In this document: in pieces, positions 34,753 through 42,747 of the stretch
Layout of the letters: each line of letters begins with the position of its first letter
Position numbering within the stretch: the stretch's first letter is position 1
From: an uncultured Clostridia bacterium
GTDB taxonomy: Bacteria; Bacillota; Clostridia; Christensenellales; UBA1242
NCBI GenBank assembly: GCA_934778205.1
Contig: CAKVOD010000001.1
Span: forward strand, 186,001 to 250,000
DNA length: 64,000 nt
Direction of reading: 5' to 3'
Notes under the pieces: model-generated
The model's database searches: none
Told to the model about the DNA's origin: nothing
The model's input: only the letters and a program-made list of their open reading frames with translations
Program-made: the position numbers and the translations under genes

Positions 34753-36273
34753 ATGATAGAATTAAATAATGTAACAATTTCCGTTGGTGTTGGCAGAACA
34801 CTGATAAAAGACTTGACTTTGAGCATCAACAAGGGGGACCGACTTGCAATTATTGGAGAGGAAGGCAACGGCAAAAGTACGCTTTTGAAAGCAATCGTTG
34901 ACGAGTCACAAATTGAAGAATATGCAACTATACGAGGTAAAATTGATAGGAATGGTGCAAAAATTGGCTATTTACCGCAGTTTTTGTGCAATAAGTGGTT
35001 TGATGACACAATAAATGACTTTTTTTTAAAAGACAATGCTACAGATGCCGAGCCAAATTATGAAAATTATATGTATTACGATAAAGTTAGTGAGTATTTT
35101 TCGCGTTTTGGAATGAACTTTGACACTATGTGTGAGCAAAAAATGGGGAGTCTTTCGGGCGGGGAGAAAGTAAAAGTTCAGTTTATCAAATTGCTCGTTC
35201 ATGAATGCGATGTATTGTGTTTGGACGAACCGACCAACGACATTGACCTTGAATCACTTGAACTCATTGAAAAATTTATTATTGAAAGCAATTTGACATT
35301 TATACTTATTTCGCACGATGTGGAGTTCTTGCGCAAGACGGCAACTGCAGTTTTGATGTTAGAGCAATTGAAGCGCAAAAGTGAGTTTGCGTATACTTTT
35401 GCAAGAATTGGGTACGATGAATTTATCAAAAGGCGTACAGCGAAAATTTCGAAAGATTGTCAAGTTGCAACTGCTGAAGTGAAAAACGACCGCGAGAGGC
35501 AAACAAAACTAAATCAAATTAGAAAGCGCGTTGAAACGGATATGATAAACCGTCCGCGTGGCGCGCCCGCAGTTGGGGCAAACCTCAAGCAGAAAATGAA
35601 AGCATTGATGTCGATGGACAGACGTTTTGCGCGCGAGCGTGAAACGTTTACGCAAAAGCCTGACCCTGAAGAAGCGATTACAATAAAATTTCAAACGCCG
35701 AATGAACAACGCGGAGAACTTTTGAACTTGAATGAATCTATCCGCATTGCGGGTCGCGATGTGAAAATTAGTTTGCAACTCAAATCACAAGATAAAATTG
35801 TCATTATCGGGAACAATGGAGTTGGGAAAACAACTTTACTAAAGGTTTTGATGTCAAAACTAAGAAACAAAAGTGTTGGTTATATGCCACAAGATTATGA
35901 TTCTTATCTAAATTCGTTTGCGTATGTCAGTGATTTTATCGATAGCGTGGCGAAAGACAAGCAAGAAAAAGCGAAAATTATGACAATACTTGGTAGTATG
36001 AAATTTACAAATGATGAAATGCAGTTAAAAATCGGGTTGCTTAGTGGTGGGCAAAAAGCGAAAATCATTTTGGCATACCTAATGTCAAAGCCTTTTGATA
36101 TACTGATTTTAGATGAGCCGACGCGTAACTTGAGCCCGCTTTCTAGCCCAGAATTACGCAACGCGCTTGACAATTATGCGGGAACTGTGGTTGCTGTTTC
36201 GCACGACCGCGCTTTTATTTCACTTTTTGAAAAACGATATAAGTTGACAAGTAGCGAACTGCTTTTGGCGTAA
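34753..36273 (+). CDS. ABC-F ATPase, probable ribosome-protection (antibiotic resistance) type
   Basis: 506-residue cytoplasmic protein with two ABC ATPase domains in one chain and no membrane segments, the ABC-F layout. Domain 1 has Walker A GEEGNGKST, signature LSGGE and Walker B VLCLDEPTND. Domain 2 has GNNGVGKTT, LSGGQ and ILILDEPTRN, each followed by an SHD switch. The interdomain linker (about residues 215-300) is basic and holds the part that would reach the ribosomal exit or peptidyl-transferase site. GGAGG lies before the ATG. The drug class cannot be read from sequence. The long leader with a peptide ORF and terminators, and the flanking direct repeats, fit an inducible, acquired resistance or stress gene better than a housekeeping EttA homologue. 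Confidence 0.9.
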   Translation: MIELNNVTISVGVGRTLIKDLTLSINKGDRLAIIGEEGNGKSTLLKAIVDESQIEEYATIRGKIDRNGAKIGYLPQFLCNKWFDDTINDFFLKDNATDAEPNYENYMYYDKVSEYFSRFGMNFDTMCEQKMGSLSGGEKVKVQFIKLLVHECDVLCLDEPTNDIDLESLELIEKFIIESNLTFILISHDVEFLRKTATAVLMLEQLKRKSEFAYTFARIGYDEFIKRRTAKISKDCQVATAEVKNDRERQTKLNQIRKRVETDMINRPRGAPAVGANLKQKMKALMSMDRRFARERETFTQKPDPEEAITIKFQTPNEQRGELLNLNESIRIAGRDVKISLQLKSQDKIVIIGNNGVGKTTLLKVLMSKLRNKSVGYMPQDYDSYLNSFAYVSDFIDSVAKDKQEKAKIMTILGSMKFTNDEMQLKIGLLSGGQKAKIILAYLMSKPFDILILDEPTRNLSPLSSPELRNALDNYAGTVVAVSHDRAFISLFEKRYKLTSSELLLA

Positions 36274-36316
36274 TTTTAGAGTAACTGATTAAATTATATT
36301 TGCAATGTAAAAACAG

Positions 36317-36482
36317 GCAAAAATGTTGATGTTTTTAAAACAATGTTCACAAAATGGACATTGTTTTTTTTGTTGTAAACTTGTTTTTTACTATAAAAAC
36401 GCAATAATCAAAAAGCGAAAAAGCGCAAAAGTTATATTCAGTCTTGCGTATTTTTTTTTGCTTAAACTCTTTACAAAAATTT
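36317..36482 (+). repeat. Right copy of the ~160-bp direct repeat
   Basis: Matches 34149-34308. Here the repeat runs into TTTACA-17-TATAAT, the promoter of the gene at 36535, suggesting that this is the original location and the left copy is the duplicate. Confidence 0.88.
36339..36371 (+). terminator. Terminator of the ABC-F gene
   Basis: AACAATGTTC/GGACATTGTT stem followed by eight T, 65 bp after the stop; it lies within the right direct repeat. Confidence 0.8.
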
Positions 36483-36498
36483 TGTTTTGGAGTATAAT
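36470..36498 (+). promoter_or_regulatory. Promoter of the small membrane protein gene
   Basis: TTTACA (36470-36475), 17-bp spacer, TATAAT (36493-36498). Confidence 0.8.
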
Positions 36499-36534
36499 AT
36501 TGTCGTTCAAAAAAACTAAATAAGGAGTGAGAAA

Positions 36535-36963
36535 ATGGCTGAAACAAAAAAGAGTTCATCAAACAATAGCACAACCAAAAGTAGTGCTACAAAGTCTAGC
36601 ACCACGAAACCTGCTACAAAGTCAGCTACTACAAAGTCTAGCACAAGCAAGACGAACACAACAAAAAAGAGTTCATCACCTAGAAAGAGAACTTTTTGGG
36701 GTTTGAACAAGATTTCGTTCTGGCTTTTGGGCGCTGCTGCGATTTTGTATCTCATCGGCTTGATTTTGTCTGCGATTGACGCGTCAAAATTGGCGACGGC
36801 AGTGTCTGTTATGCAAGCACTTGCAACCGCGCTTATGATTTGCGTTGTTGCAGTTTTGGGCTGGAGATATGTGCGTTCAAAACCGACTGTTTGGCTTGTT
36901 TTATACTTTACGTTTATGCTTGTCATTGTCGCGGGTATAATTGTGCCAATGTGCATTCGCTAG
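36535..36963 (+). CDS. Small membrane protein with Ser/Thr/Lys-rich N-terminus
   Basis: 142-residue protein of unknown function. The first 55 residues are low-complexity and basic (repeats of TKSS, TKSA and similar). They are followed by three predicted membrane helices at about 60-80, 88-108 and 118-138. AAGGAG lies upstream of the ATG and a consensus promoter precedes it. The TAG stop is directly followed by a composite intergenic repeat with a terminator. The basic tail is probably cytoplasmic and could contact lipids, nucleic acid or wall polymers, but no family is recognised. Confidence 0.8.
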   Translation: MAETKKSSSNNSTTKSSATKSSTTKPATKSATTKSSTSKTNTTKKSSSPRKRTFWGLNKISFWLLGAAAILYLIGLILSAIDASKLATAVSVMQALATALMICVVAVLGWRYVRSKPTVWLVLYFTFMLVIVAGIIVPMCIR

Positions 36964-37050
36964 GTGGCGGGGATAGCCCCGCGGTTGCAAGTTTGGTGAG
37001 TGGCATTATATGAAATTAGGTACATAGTTAATTGACTATGTACCTTTTTT
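36961..37050. repeat. Composite intergenic repeat with bidirectional terminator
   Basis: GTGGCGGGGATAGCCCCGC hairpin directly after the stop, then GGTGAGTGGCATTATATG, then AGGTACATAGT/ACTATGTACCT with T-run (37018-37050). Over about 50 bp it is nearly identical to the copy at 23604-23660. It separates two converging genes. Confidence 0.88.
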
Positions 37051-37072
37051 GTTGCTGGCGCGGTTATGTTGC

Positions 37073-38191
37073 TTAGCCGATGAGAAGTGCTTTGCAGAGT
37101 TTGAATATGTCAGTGTTGTCAAGTTTGTCGGGCAAGGCGATTTGGTTTGCGCGGTTGGCGGAAAATGTTGCAAAGTAAGGGACGTTTTTGCCTGTGTGTC
37201 CGCCATGAGTGTACAATGAATTTTTGATGCTTTCTTTGTTTTTGGCAAGTTTTAGCCCGCCTGTTTCGTGGTCGGCGGTAACGATTATTGCGGTGTCGTT
37301 TTGCGTTGCGAAATTGTTTGCGACAAGTTTCACTGAATTATCAAAACTTGTCAAATATTCAATCATTGGCAAAACTTCGTTTGCGTGGCTTTTTTTGTCG
37401 ATGTGTGCGCCCTCAATCATCAAAAAGTATCCGCTTGCAAAGTGCGTTTCAAAAAAGTCGATTGCAAAACTTGTCAGCATTTCAAGTGTTGGCGTGACAT
37501 TTGTGCCAGCGTTTGCGGGTACACTTGCAAAACTGCCAACAATTTTTGCGTTTGCGGTGCTGAGCGTGGAATAATCATTGACAAATGTATAGCCTTTGCT
37601 TTCAAACTGTGATTTGTATTTTTCGTATGTATTTGCGCCCGCACCGAGAAATAGATCGATATTACTGTTGATTTGCCCCGAGATTATGACTTCTGTATCG
37701 CCACGCTTGTTTGCGTGCGAGGAAAACCCTGCGGGCGTCGCACCCGAGAGTGAATCGGTTGTCACAATTCCCACGCCGAGCCCTTTTTCTTTTGCGTATT
37801 CGCTGATATTTTTGACATCTACGCCGTTATGGCGTGAAACTTCGCTGTTATCAAACTTTTTTCCACACGCAAGGGCGCTTGCTGACGCGGCACTGTCAGT
37901 TGGCAATGCCACACATTTTGAAAATGTTGATACCAGCCCGTGCATCGTCAATGAAGAAATGAATGTTTGTTTTTCGTTGTAAACCTCTGTGTTTTTGATG
38001 TGGTTTTCGCCCATTCCGTCGCCGATGAATAGCACCGTTTTTGATGCGAAATTGGCGTAATTTGAAAAATCATATCTACCGATTTGATTTTGTCTATCCT
38101 TTTGCACCGCACCATATGCGCCGAGTGCCGAAAGGCAAATGACGACAAAAATTATTGCTAAGGTTGTAAATATTTTTGCAACTTTTTTCAT
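37073..38191 (-). CDS. Secreted alkaline phosphatase (PhoA family)
   Basis: 372-residue exported phosphomonoesterase. The N-terminus (MKKVAKIFTTLAIIFVVICL) is a signal peptide or anchor. Alkaline phosphatase motifs follow: VLFIGDGMGENH (first metal site), LPTDSAASASA with the nucleophilic Ser, MIEGAHIDKKSHAN, VTADHETGG and the late metal His in THGGHTG. The frame extends 18 codons upstream, but AGGAGA sits just before the ATG at 38191, and only that start gives a normal signal peptide. It is divergent from the diacylglycerol kinase gene. A role in phosphate scavenging is likely; no PhoB-like site was identified. Confidence 0.92.
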   Translation of the reverse strand: MKKVAKIFTTLAIIFVVICLSALGAYGAVQKDRQNQIGRYDFSNYANFASKTVLFIGDGMGENHIKNTEVYNEKQTFISSLTMHGLVSTFSKCVALPTDSAASASALACGKKFDNSEVSRHNGVDVKNISEYAKEKGLGVGIVTTDSLSGATPAGFSSHANKRGDTEVIISGQINSNIDLFLGAGANTYEKYKSQFESKGYTFVNDYSTLSTANAKIVGSFASVPANAGTNVTPTLEMLTSFAIDFFETHFASGYFLMIEGAHIDKKSHANEVLPMIEYLTSFDNSVKLVANNFATQNDTAIIVTADHETGGLKLAKNKESIKNSLYTHGGHTGKNVPYFATFSANRANQIALPDKLDNTDIFKLCKALLIG

Positions 38192-38275
38192 TTTGTTTTC
38201 TCCTATGTTTGTGCGTATTTTAGCATTTTGCGTATAAAAAAGCAAGTAAAATATCGCTTAAAAAGGCGTAAATTG

Positions 38276-38304
38276 TTGCGTTTTTTGAAAAAATGGTGTA
38301 TATT
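38276..38304 (+). promoter_or_regulatory. Promoter abutting the diacylglycerol kinase start codon
   Basis: TTGCGT (38276-38281), 17-bp spacer, TATATT (38299-38304). The ATG at 38311 would lie at or next to the transcription start, and no ribosome binding site is present, so the mRNA may be leaderless. Confidence 0.5.
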
Positions 38305-38310
38305 ATAAGA

Positions 38311-39198
38311 ATGAAATGTTTGTTTGTTGCAAACCCCAACAGTGGGCGTGGCACAATCGTCAAAAGAAAAGATTATGTAATCAAAAGACTGCAAACTAAA
38401 TTTGATGTTGTTGACTATCGCGAAACTGAGCATTCGGGGCATCTAACTGAGATTATCGAGGAGTGTTACGCCGACTACGATTGCGTTGTTGTTTCTGGCG
38501 GTGACGGCACAGTCAATGAAGCGGTTTCAGCGCTTGCTGAAAAAGAAAACGCGCCCGCAATTGGCTATATTCCAAGCGGAACGGTCAACGATGTTGCGCA
38601 CACATTGCGCATTCCAAAGAGCGTCAAGCGCGCGCTCGACATCATAATAAATGGCAGACCGTTTGAATATGATATAATGAAAATCAACGACAAATACGCA
38701 ATCTATGTGTGTGGGTTTGGGTTGTTCACGTCCTCAAGTTATGAAACAAAGCAGTCGGCGAAACGCAGGGTCGGCAAAATTGCGTATGCTTTTAAGGCAA
38801 CAAAAGAATTTTTTGTCGCAAAGTCATACGATTTTGAGTTTGAAGGCGACGGACAAACACTTTGTGGCAAAACGGCGCTTGCGCTCATCGTCAATTCAAA
38901 GTATGTCGCGGGTATGAAATTCAATAAACCCGCCGATTTGCAAGACGGCAAGGCAGATGTTATCATTTTCCTTGAAAAGAAAAACAGAGTTAGTTTTGGC
39001 ACAAAAATGCGAATTTTCAAAATGTTTTTGTGCGGAATCAATAGGGTTCGCCGTTCAAAACACGTGGCGATGTTCAGCGTCGCGAACGCAAACGTCAAGT
39101 GCAACGCGGTTGTCAATTGCGACGGCGAAAACGGGGGCGTCGGGGGATTTAGTATGAAAGTTATCAACAAAGGAATTAAGATTTATGCAAAATATTGA
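38311..39198 (+). CDS. Diacylglycerol/lipid kinase (DgkB/YegS family)
   Basis: 295-residue soluble lipid kinase that phosphorylates diacylglycerol to phosphatidic acid. The family motifs are VANPNSGRG at the N-terminus, VVSGGDGTVNEAV at about residues 64-76 and IPSGTVNDVAHTL. The C-terminal sandwich domain includes NSKYVAGMKFNKPAD, LQDGKADVIIF and the late NCDGE motif. It overlaps the downstream LTA-synthase-like gene by 14 bp. In Firmicutes, DgkB recycles the diacylglycerol released when LtaS transfers glycerol phosphate from phosphatidylglycerol, so the two products very likely act in sequence. The GTG/ATG codons upstream of 38311 lie within the promoter and are rejected. Confidence 0.9.
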   Translation: MKCLFVANPNSGRGTIVKRKDYVIKRLQTKFDVVDYRETEHSGHLTEIIEECYADYDCVVVSGGDGTVNEAVSALAEKENAPAIGYIPSGTVNDVAHTLRIPKSVKRALDIIINGRPFEYDIMKINDKYAIYVCGFGLFTSSSYETKQSAKRRVGKIAYAFKATKEFFVAKSYDFEFEGDGQTLCGKTALALIVNSKYVAGMKFNKPADLQDGKADVIIFLEKKNRVSFGTKMRIFKMFLCGINRVRRSKHVAMFSVANANVKCNAVVNCDGENGGVGGFSMKVINKGIKIYAKY

Positions 39199-41161
39199 AA
39201 GGTTGTATGCGCGAGAATGGTTATTCCCCGCGATGTTTGTGGCGTTTGCCGTAATTTTGGAAATGGTCAATTTTTTGACGCTTGGCATCGGCGTTTTTCC
39301 TACTTATTTTTTGTTTGATTTGTCGATTATCGCCATCTATCTTGGCATACTCTTTTTGATTCCAACGGGTAGCAAGGGCTGGATTTGGCTGGCGTCGTTC
39401 TTTTTGCTAATTCAAGTGGCTATGAACATTGTCAATGCCACCATCTACCGCGTGTTTGGCGACGTGTTCAGTTTGTCGATGCTCAACTTGGGGCACGAAG
39501 GGTTCAACGCCTTTAGGTTTGAATTCCTTGATTTTGGAATCATCATTTTGAACATTGCGATTTTTGGTGGATTTATTGCAACGGCGTGCTATTTGCGAAA
39601 AAATCTTGACAGAACTTTGGTTTTGACAAAGAAAGGGCGCGTCGCAGTTGTTATTGCAATGTTTTTATCCTTTCAGTTGCTTGGAACAAGTTTGTTTGCA
39701 AGCACAGTCAATGTCGTCAGCGCGTCGCGTGACGTTGCTGAGCAAGAAACAATCACGTCCGACGAAGAATTGTGGGACAATATGTTTTTGAAAACCGAGT
39801 CAATCAAGCGTTTTGGTACATATGGATTTTATCTCAAAAATCTTAGCAACTATATATTCGCCGACGGCAAGATGAGCAAAGCAACGCGTGAAAAGATTGA
39901 AAAATATTTGGCGAGCGGGCAAAGTAATCTTGCCACGCCAACAACTATGACAGGCGCGGGCGAAGGGGACAACTTGATTGTCATTATGCTTGAAAGTTAT
40001 GACAGTTTTGCCATTGACCCCGTTTTCACGCCGTACCTATACAGTATCAAAAACGGAACAGGACTTGCAACATACTATGATAATTTTTATGCGCGCAACA
40101 AAACAAATATAAGCGAAGAAATTTCGCTACTTGGGCATATTCCAAACGACAAACTTTTGAGCGGGTATAATTCCAGTGTCGGGCTGACAACGCCATACTC
40201 ACTGCCGAATTTGTACAAGCAAAACGCGGGCGAAGATAGCGCAGTCAATTATTTTCACGGCTACACGAAAAAGTTTTACGACCGCGAACACGTCAACGTT
40301 GCGCTTGGGTTTGAAAACGTCTTTGCGCTCGAAGATTGCACACTCGAAAACAAAACTAAAGAGTTCAACGACTGGATTTTGGACAGCGAATATATCGACA
40401 ATATGATGGACAAATTCATACCCGAGGGCAAAAGATTTTTCAGTTTTTATACGACAATCACAACACACGGCGCGTATGACTACAACAACAAGCGCTTGAG
40501 CGAAAACTTGGCGATTGTCGACGAAAAATTTGAGTTATATGAAGAATATATTGATGGTACGGGCGAATACACCATTCCAAAAGATAAAGGCGACTTGAAA
40601 AAACTCAAGCACTTCAAAGCCGCTTGTATGGACACAGATAAAATGGTTCAAAATATTTTTGAAAGGCTTGAAGCGCTCAACATTTTGGACAAAACAACAG
40701 TTGTTATGTACGCCGACCACAACTGTTATTATTCAAACCTTTGCTATAAAATGAAAAATGTGCAAAAGGACGAATTTGAAAATACTGAAATCTATCACTT
40801 GCCGATGATGATTTACAACGACGCAATCGGCGGTGGAGTCAATCACACATTCTGCAACACATACGACATTTATCCAACAATTTGCGACCTATTGAACATT
40901 GAGTATAACACCGCGCTCACGCAAGGATATAGTTTGTTTTCACCCGACATTGAAAAATCAGTGTTTGTGTCATCGCTCAGCGGAATGTATACCAACAATT
41001 TGTTCACAAATAATATTGACGACGTGGTCGTCTTGGACGACACCTTGACCGCGGACGACGTCAAAGCGTTCCAAGCGCGCATCGTCGCATACTACAAAAA
41101 GCAAGAGTGCATCGAACTCATTTACCGCTACAATTACTTTAAAGTTGTGGCACGTGGTTGA
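39185..41161 (+). CDS. Lipoteichoic-acid-synthase-like glycerol phosphate transferase
   Basis: 658-residue membrane enzyme of the LtaS/sulfatase family. Five predicted N-terminal membrane helices (to about residue 175) are followed by an extracellular phosphatase-fold domain. Metal and catalytic motifs are IVIMLESYDSF, ARNKTNISEEISLLG (catalytic Thr region) and MYADHNCYYS. It probably polymerises glycerol phosphate from phosphatidylglycerol into lipoteichoic acid or a related polymer. Its start overlaps the diacylglycerol kinase stop by 14 bp, and AAAGGA is present upstream. LtaS-type and related phosphoglycerol transferases cannot be separated with certainty from sequence alone. Confidence 0.88.
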   Translation: MQNIERLYAREWLFPAMFVAFAVILEMVNFLTLGIGVFPTYFLFDLSIIAIYLGILFLIPTGSKGWIWLASFFLLIQVAMNIVNATIYRVFGDVFSLSMLNLGHEGFNAFRFEFLDFGIIILNIAIFGGFIATACYLRKNLDRTLVLTKKGRVAVVIAMFLSFQLLGTSLFASTVNVVSASRDVAEQETITSDEELWDNMFLKTESIKRFGTYGFYLKNLSNYIFADGKMSKATREKIEKYLASGQSNLATPTTMTGAGEGDNLIVIMLESYDSFAIDPVFTPYLYSIKNGTGLATYYDNFYARNKTNISEEISLLGHIPNDKLLSGYNSSVGLTTPYSLPNLYKQNAGEDSAVNYFHGYTKKFYDREHVNVALGFENVFALEDCTLENKTKEFNDWILDSEYIDNMMDKFIPEGKRFFSFYTTITTHGAYDYNNKRLSENLAIVDEKFELYEEYIDGTGEYTIPKDKGDLKKLKHFKAACMDTDKMVQNIFERLEALNILDKTTVVMYADHNCYYSNLCYKMKNVQKDEFENTEIYHLPMMIYNDAIGGGVNHTFCNTYDIYPTICDLLNIEYNTALTQGYSLFSPDIEKSVFVSSLSGMYTNNLFTNNIDDVVVLDDTLTADDVKAFQARIVAYYKKQECIELIYRYNYFKVVARG

Positions 41162-41237
41162 CATGGTCTTATGAAAAACTTAGTCATTAATAATTTTAAT
41201 TAAAATTTTACTATTTAAATATAGGTGTTATTTTTTG

Positions 41238-41265
41238 TTGACATCCTCAAAATGTATGATATAAT
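41238..41265 (+). promoter_or_regulatory. Promoter of the gene pair at 41312
   Basis: TTGACA (41238-41243), 16-bp spacer, TATAAT (41260-41265). Confidence 0.8.
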
Positions 41266-41311
41266 GAATTTGCAACTTAGTGTGGCTAATATCAAATAAT
41301 GAGGAATGGGT

Positions 41312-41929
41312 ATGGAATTTTTAGAAAACTTTGAAATGCGTGAAAACAAGATAGTAGATACGGGACATTCTCAGTGGATACATAATGGAATTCCAAATTC
41401 CCCAGAAGTCGTAAGGTGGATAATGAGGATTTGGGCGTTGCTTTTAGGTCATTGTCTTGATTGTACAGCATTGTCAGGATGTTATTTTGCAAATAATAAT
41501 TTACCAACTAATGTTGAATCTTCAAATGGACTTTTACATCCTAACTGTGATTGCTTTTTAGTTGAAGTTTCTGAAAGAACTATAAATGATGATTGCGAAG
41601 CGGTATGCCCAATTTCAAAATTTGTCGATTACATTTTTTCCGATAAATATGTAAGTAATGGGAAAAAAGCATTATTTAATTCTTTTGGTTTCACAATTGA
41701 AGATTCATATAAACTAAAACGCGAGTATGAAAGACAAGCACGGGAACAGTACATAAACGGAGACTACATTATAAAAAAAATAGATAAATTTGGGCTAAGT
41801 ATCAATATATTAATTACATTAGTTAATAAAAATGGACGTGAATATAAGTTTTATAGTGGGTGGAAAGTATACCCAGAGGGACTAATTAATTGCAATACAC
41901 CATATGGAGCGAGATATGAAAAAATATGA
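41312..41929 (+). CDS. Putative toxin with DUF6883-like C-terminus
   Basis: 205-residue protein without a firm family. The N-terminal half has a cysteine-rich motif, HCLDCTALSGCYF...LLHPNCDC, resembling the zinc-binding tail of phage Mu F-type minor head proteins that often carry toxin domains. The C-terminal half (about residues 100-205; KKALFNSFGF, GDYIIKKIDKFG, SGWKVYP) follows the layout I associate with DUF6883, a domain found at the ends of polymorphic toxins. The ATG at 41312 has GAGGA six bases upstream. It overlaps the next gene, a DUF4926-like protein that would be its immunity partner, by 14 bp. Domain names rest on pattern recognition only. Confidence 0.75.
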   Translation: MEFLENFEMRENKIVDTGHSQWIHNGIPNSPEVVRWIMRIWALLLGHCLDCTALSGCYFANNNLPTNVESSNGLLHPNCDCFLVEVSERTINDDCEAVCPISKFVDYIFSDKYVSNGKKALFNSFGFTIEDSYKLKREYERQAREQYINGDYIIKKIDKFGLSINILITLVNKNGREYKFYSGWKVYPEGLINCNTPYGARYEKI

Positions 41930-42404
41930 TTTGGTTGAATTAGTGGATGTGGACGAGGACTTGCGCGCGCGCAATATTCCGCGCGGGTGCTTTGGAACAG
42001 TTGTTGCGCGACTTGCAGGCGATGCCTATCAAGTAGTGCTGTTCAATCCGCAAAACGAGGGCGAATATGCCATTGTCGATGTTAGTGGCGCAAAACTAAA
42101 CAAAGTCGGGGAGTTTGAAAAATCAATGATAGGGGATTTGAACGCATTTGTCGATAATTTTGATGTTGCAAAACACAGTTCATTTGTGCGCGTCCAAATC
42201 AAAGAGTACGACAAAGTGGAATTAGTGACTGAGCGGGAGAAATACGCGCAACAAGATGTCCACAACGGCGACATTGGGTGCGTCACTTCCGCGTATGCAA
42301 TCAAGGATGAAGTGGAAGTCGATTTCACGCGCGTTGACGATAGTGGCAACATTCGTGGCAGTGTCCTGCCCGTCAAAATTACCGACTTGAAAATCATACA
42401 ATAA
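41916..42404 (+). CDS. DUF4926-like protein with two repeats, possible immunity protein
   Basis: 162-residue small beta-rich protein. Two similar units, about residues 1-60 (KKYDLVELVDVDEDLRARNI, GCFGTVV) and 90-160 (KEYDKVELVTEREKY, GDIGCVTSAY), each match the DUF4926 pattern YD.V.L...I..G..GTVV....YEVEF. DUF4926 proteins often accompany toxin-like genes. The ATG at 41916 with GGAG five bases upstream lies inside the end of the preceding gene, so the two are translationally coupled. No membrane segments are seen. An immunity function is inferred from coupling. Confidence 0.75.
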   Translation: MKKYDLVELVDVDEDLRARNIPRGCFGTVVARLAGDAYQVVLFNPQNEGEYAIVDVSGAKLNKVGEFEKSMIGDLNAFVDNFDVAKHSSFVRVQIKEYDKVELVTEREKYAQQDVHNGDIGCVTSAYAIKDEVEVDFTRVDDSGNIRGSVLPVKITDLKIIQ

Positions 42405-42441
42405 CAAAATAAAATGTATAAAACGTATTGACCATGCTAAC

Positions 42442-42740
42442 AAAAAAGGTACATAGTCAATTAACTATGTACCCAATTCCCAACAGTGCCACTGACTAAA
42501 CCTGCAGCATCGGACTTTCCCGTCCGAGAACGAATGCAGATAGAATGAAATGTGCTATGCCGTCCGTCAAAGTAAATTGCTTGTAGGGACAGTACCTGCA
42601 GCCGTGCGCTATCGCACCAGCAACGGGGCTATCCCCACACGAGAACAAGTGCTTGTAGAAAGCAAACAAGTTCGGCGCCTACGCAACCAACTTGCACGTA
42701 GGAACAGTACTTGCAGTAGCGGGGCTATCCCCGCGGAGGA
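42442..42740 (-). repeat. Composite intergenic repeats in reverse orientation
   Basis: Reads leftward: terminator module GGTACATAG.../...CTATGTACC with T-run on the minus strand (42442-42474), then GACGGCATAG, TAGGGACAGTACCTGCAG, GTGCGCTATCGCAC and GGGGCTATCCCC modules, some twice. The last GCGGGGCTATCCCCGC hairpin (to 42735) directly abuts the GGAGGA ribosome binding site of the dUTPase gene. No gene is supported within. Confidence 0.85.
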
Positions 42741-42747
42741 TTTGATT

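Noticed and set aside
42550..42747. N-terminal extension of dUTPase from an ATG at 42550
   Set aside because: The extension translates composite repeat sequence, while a perfect ribosome binding site precedes the ATG at 42748 and gives a protein of normal length.
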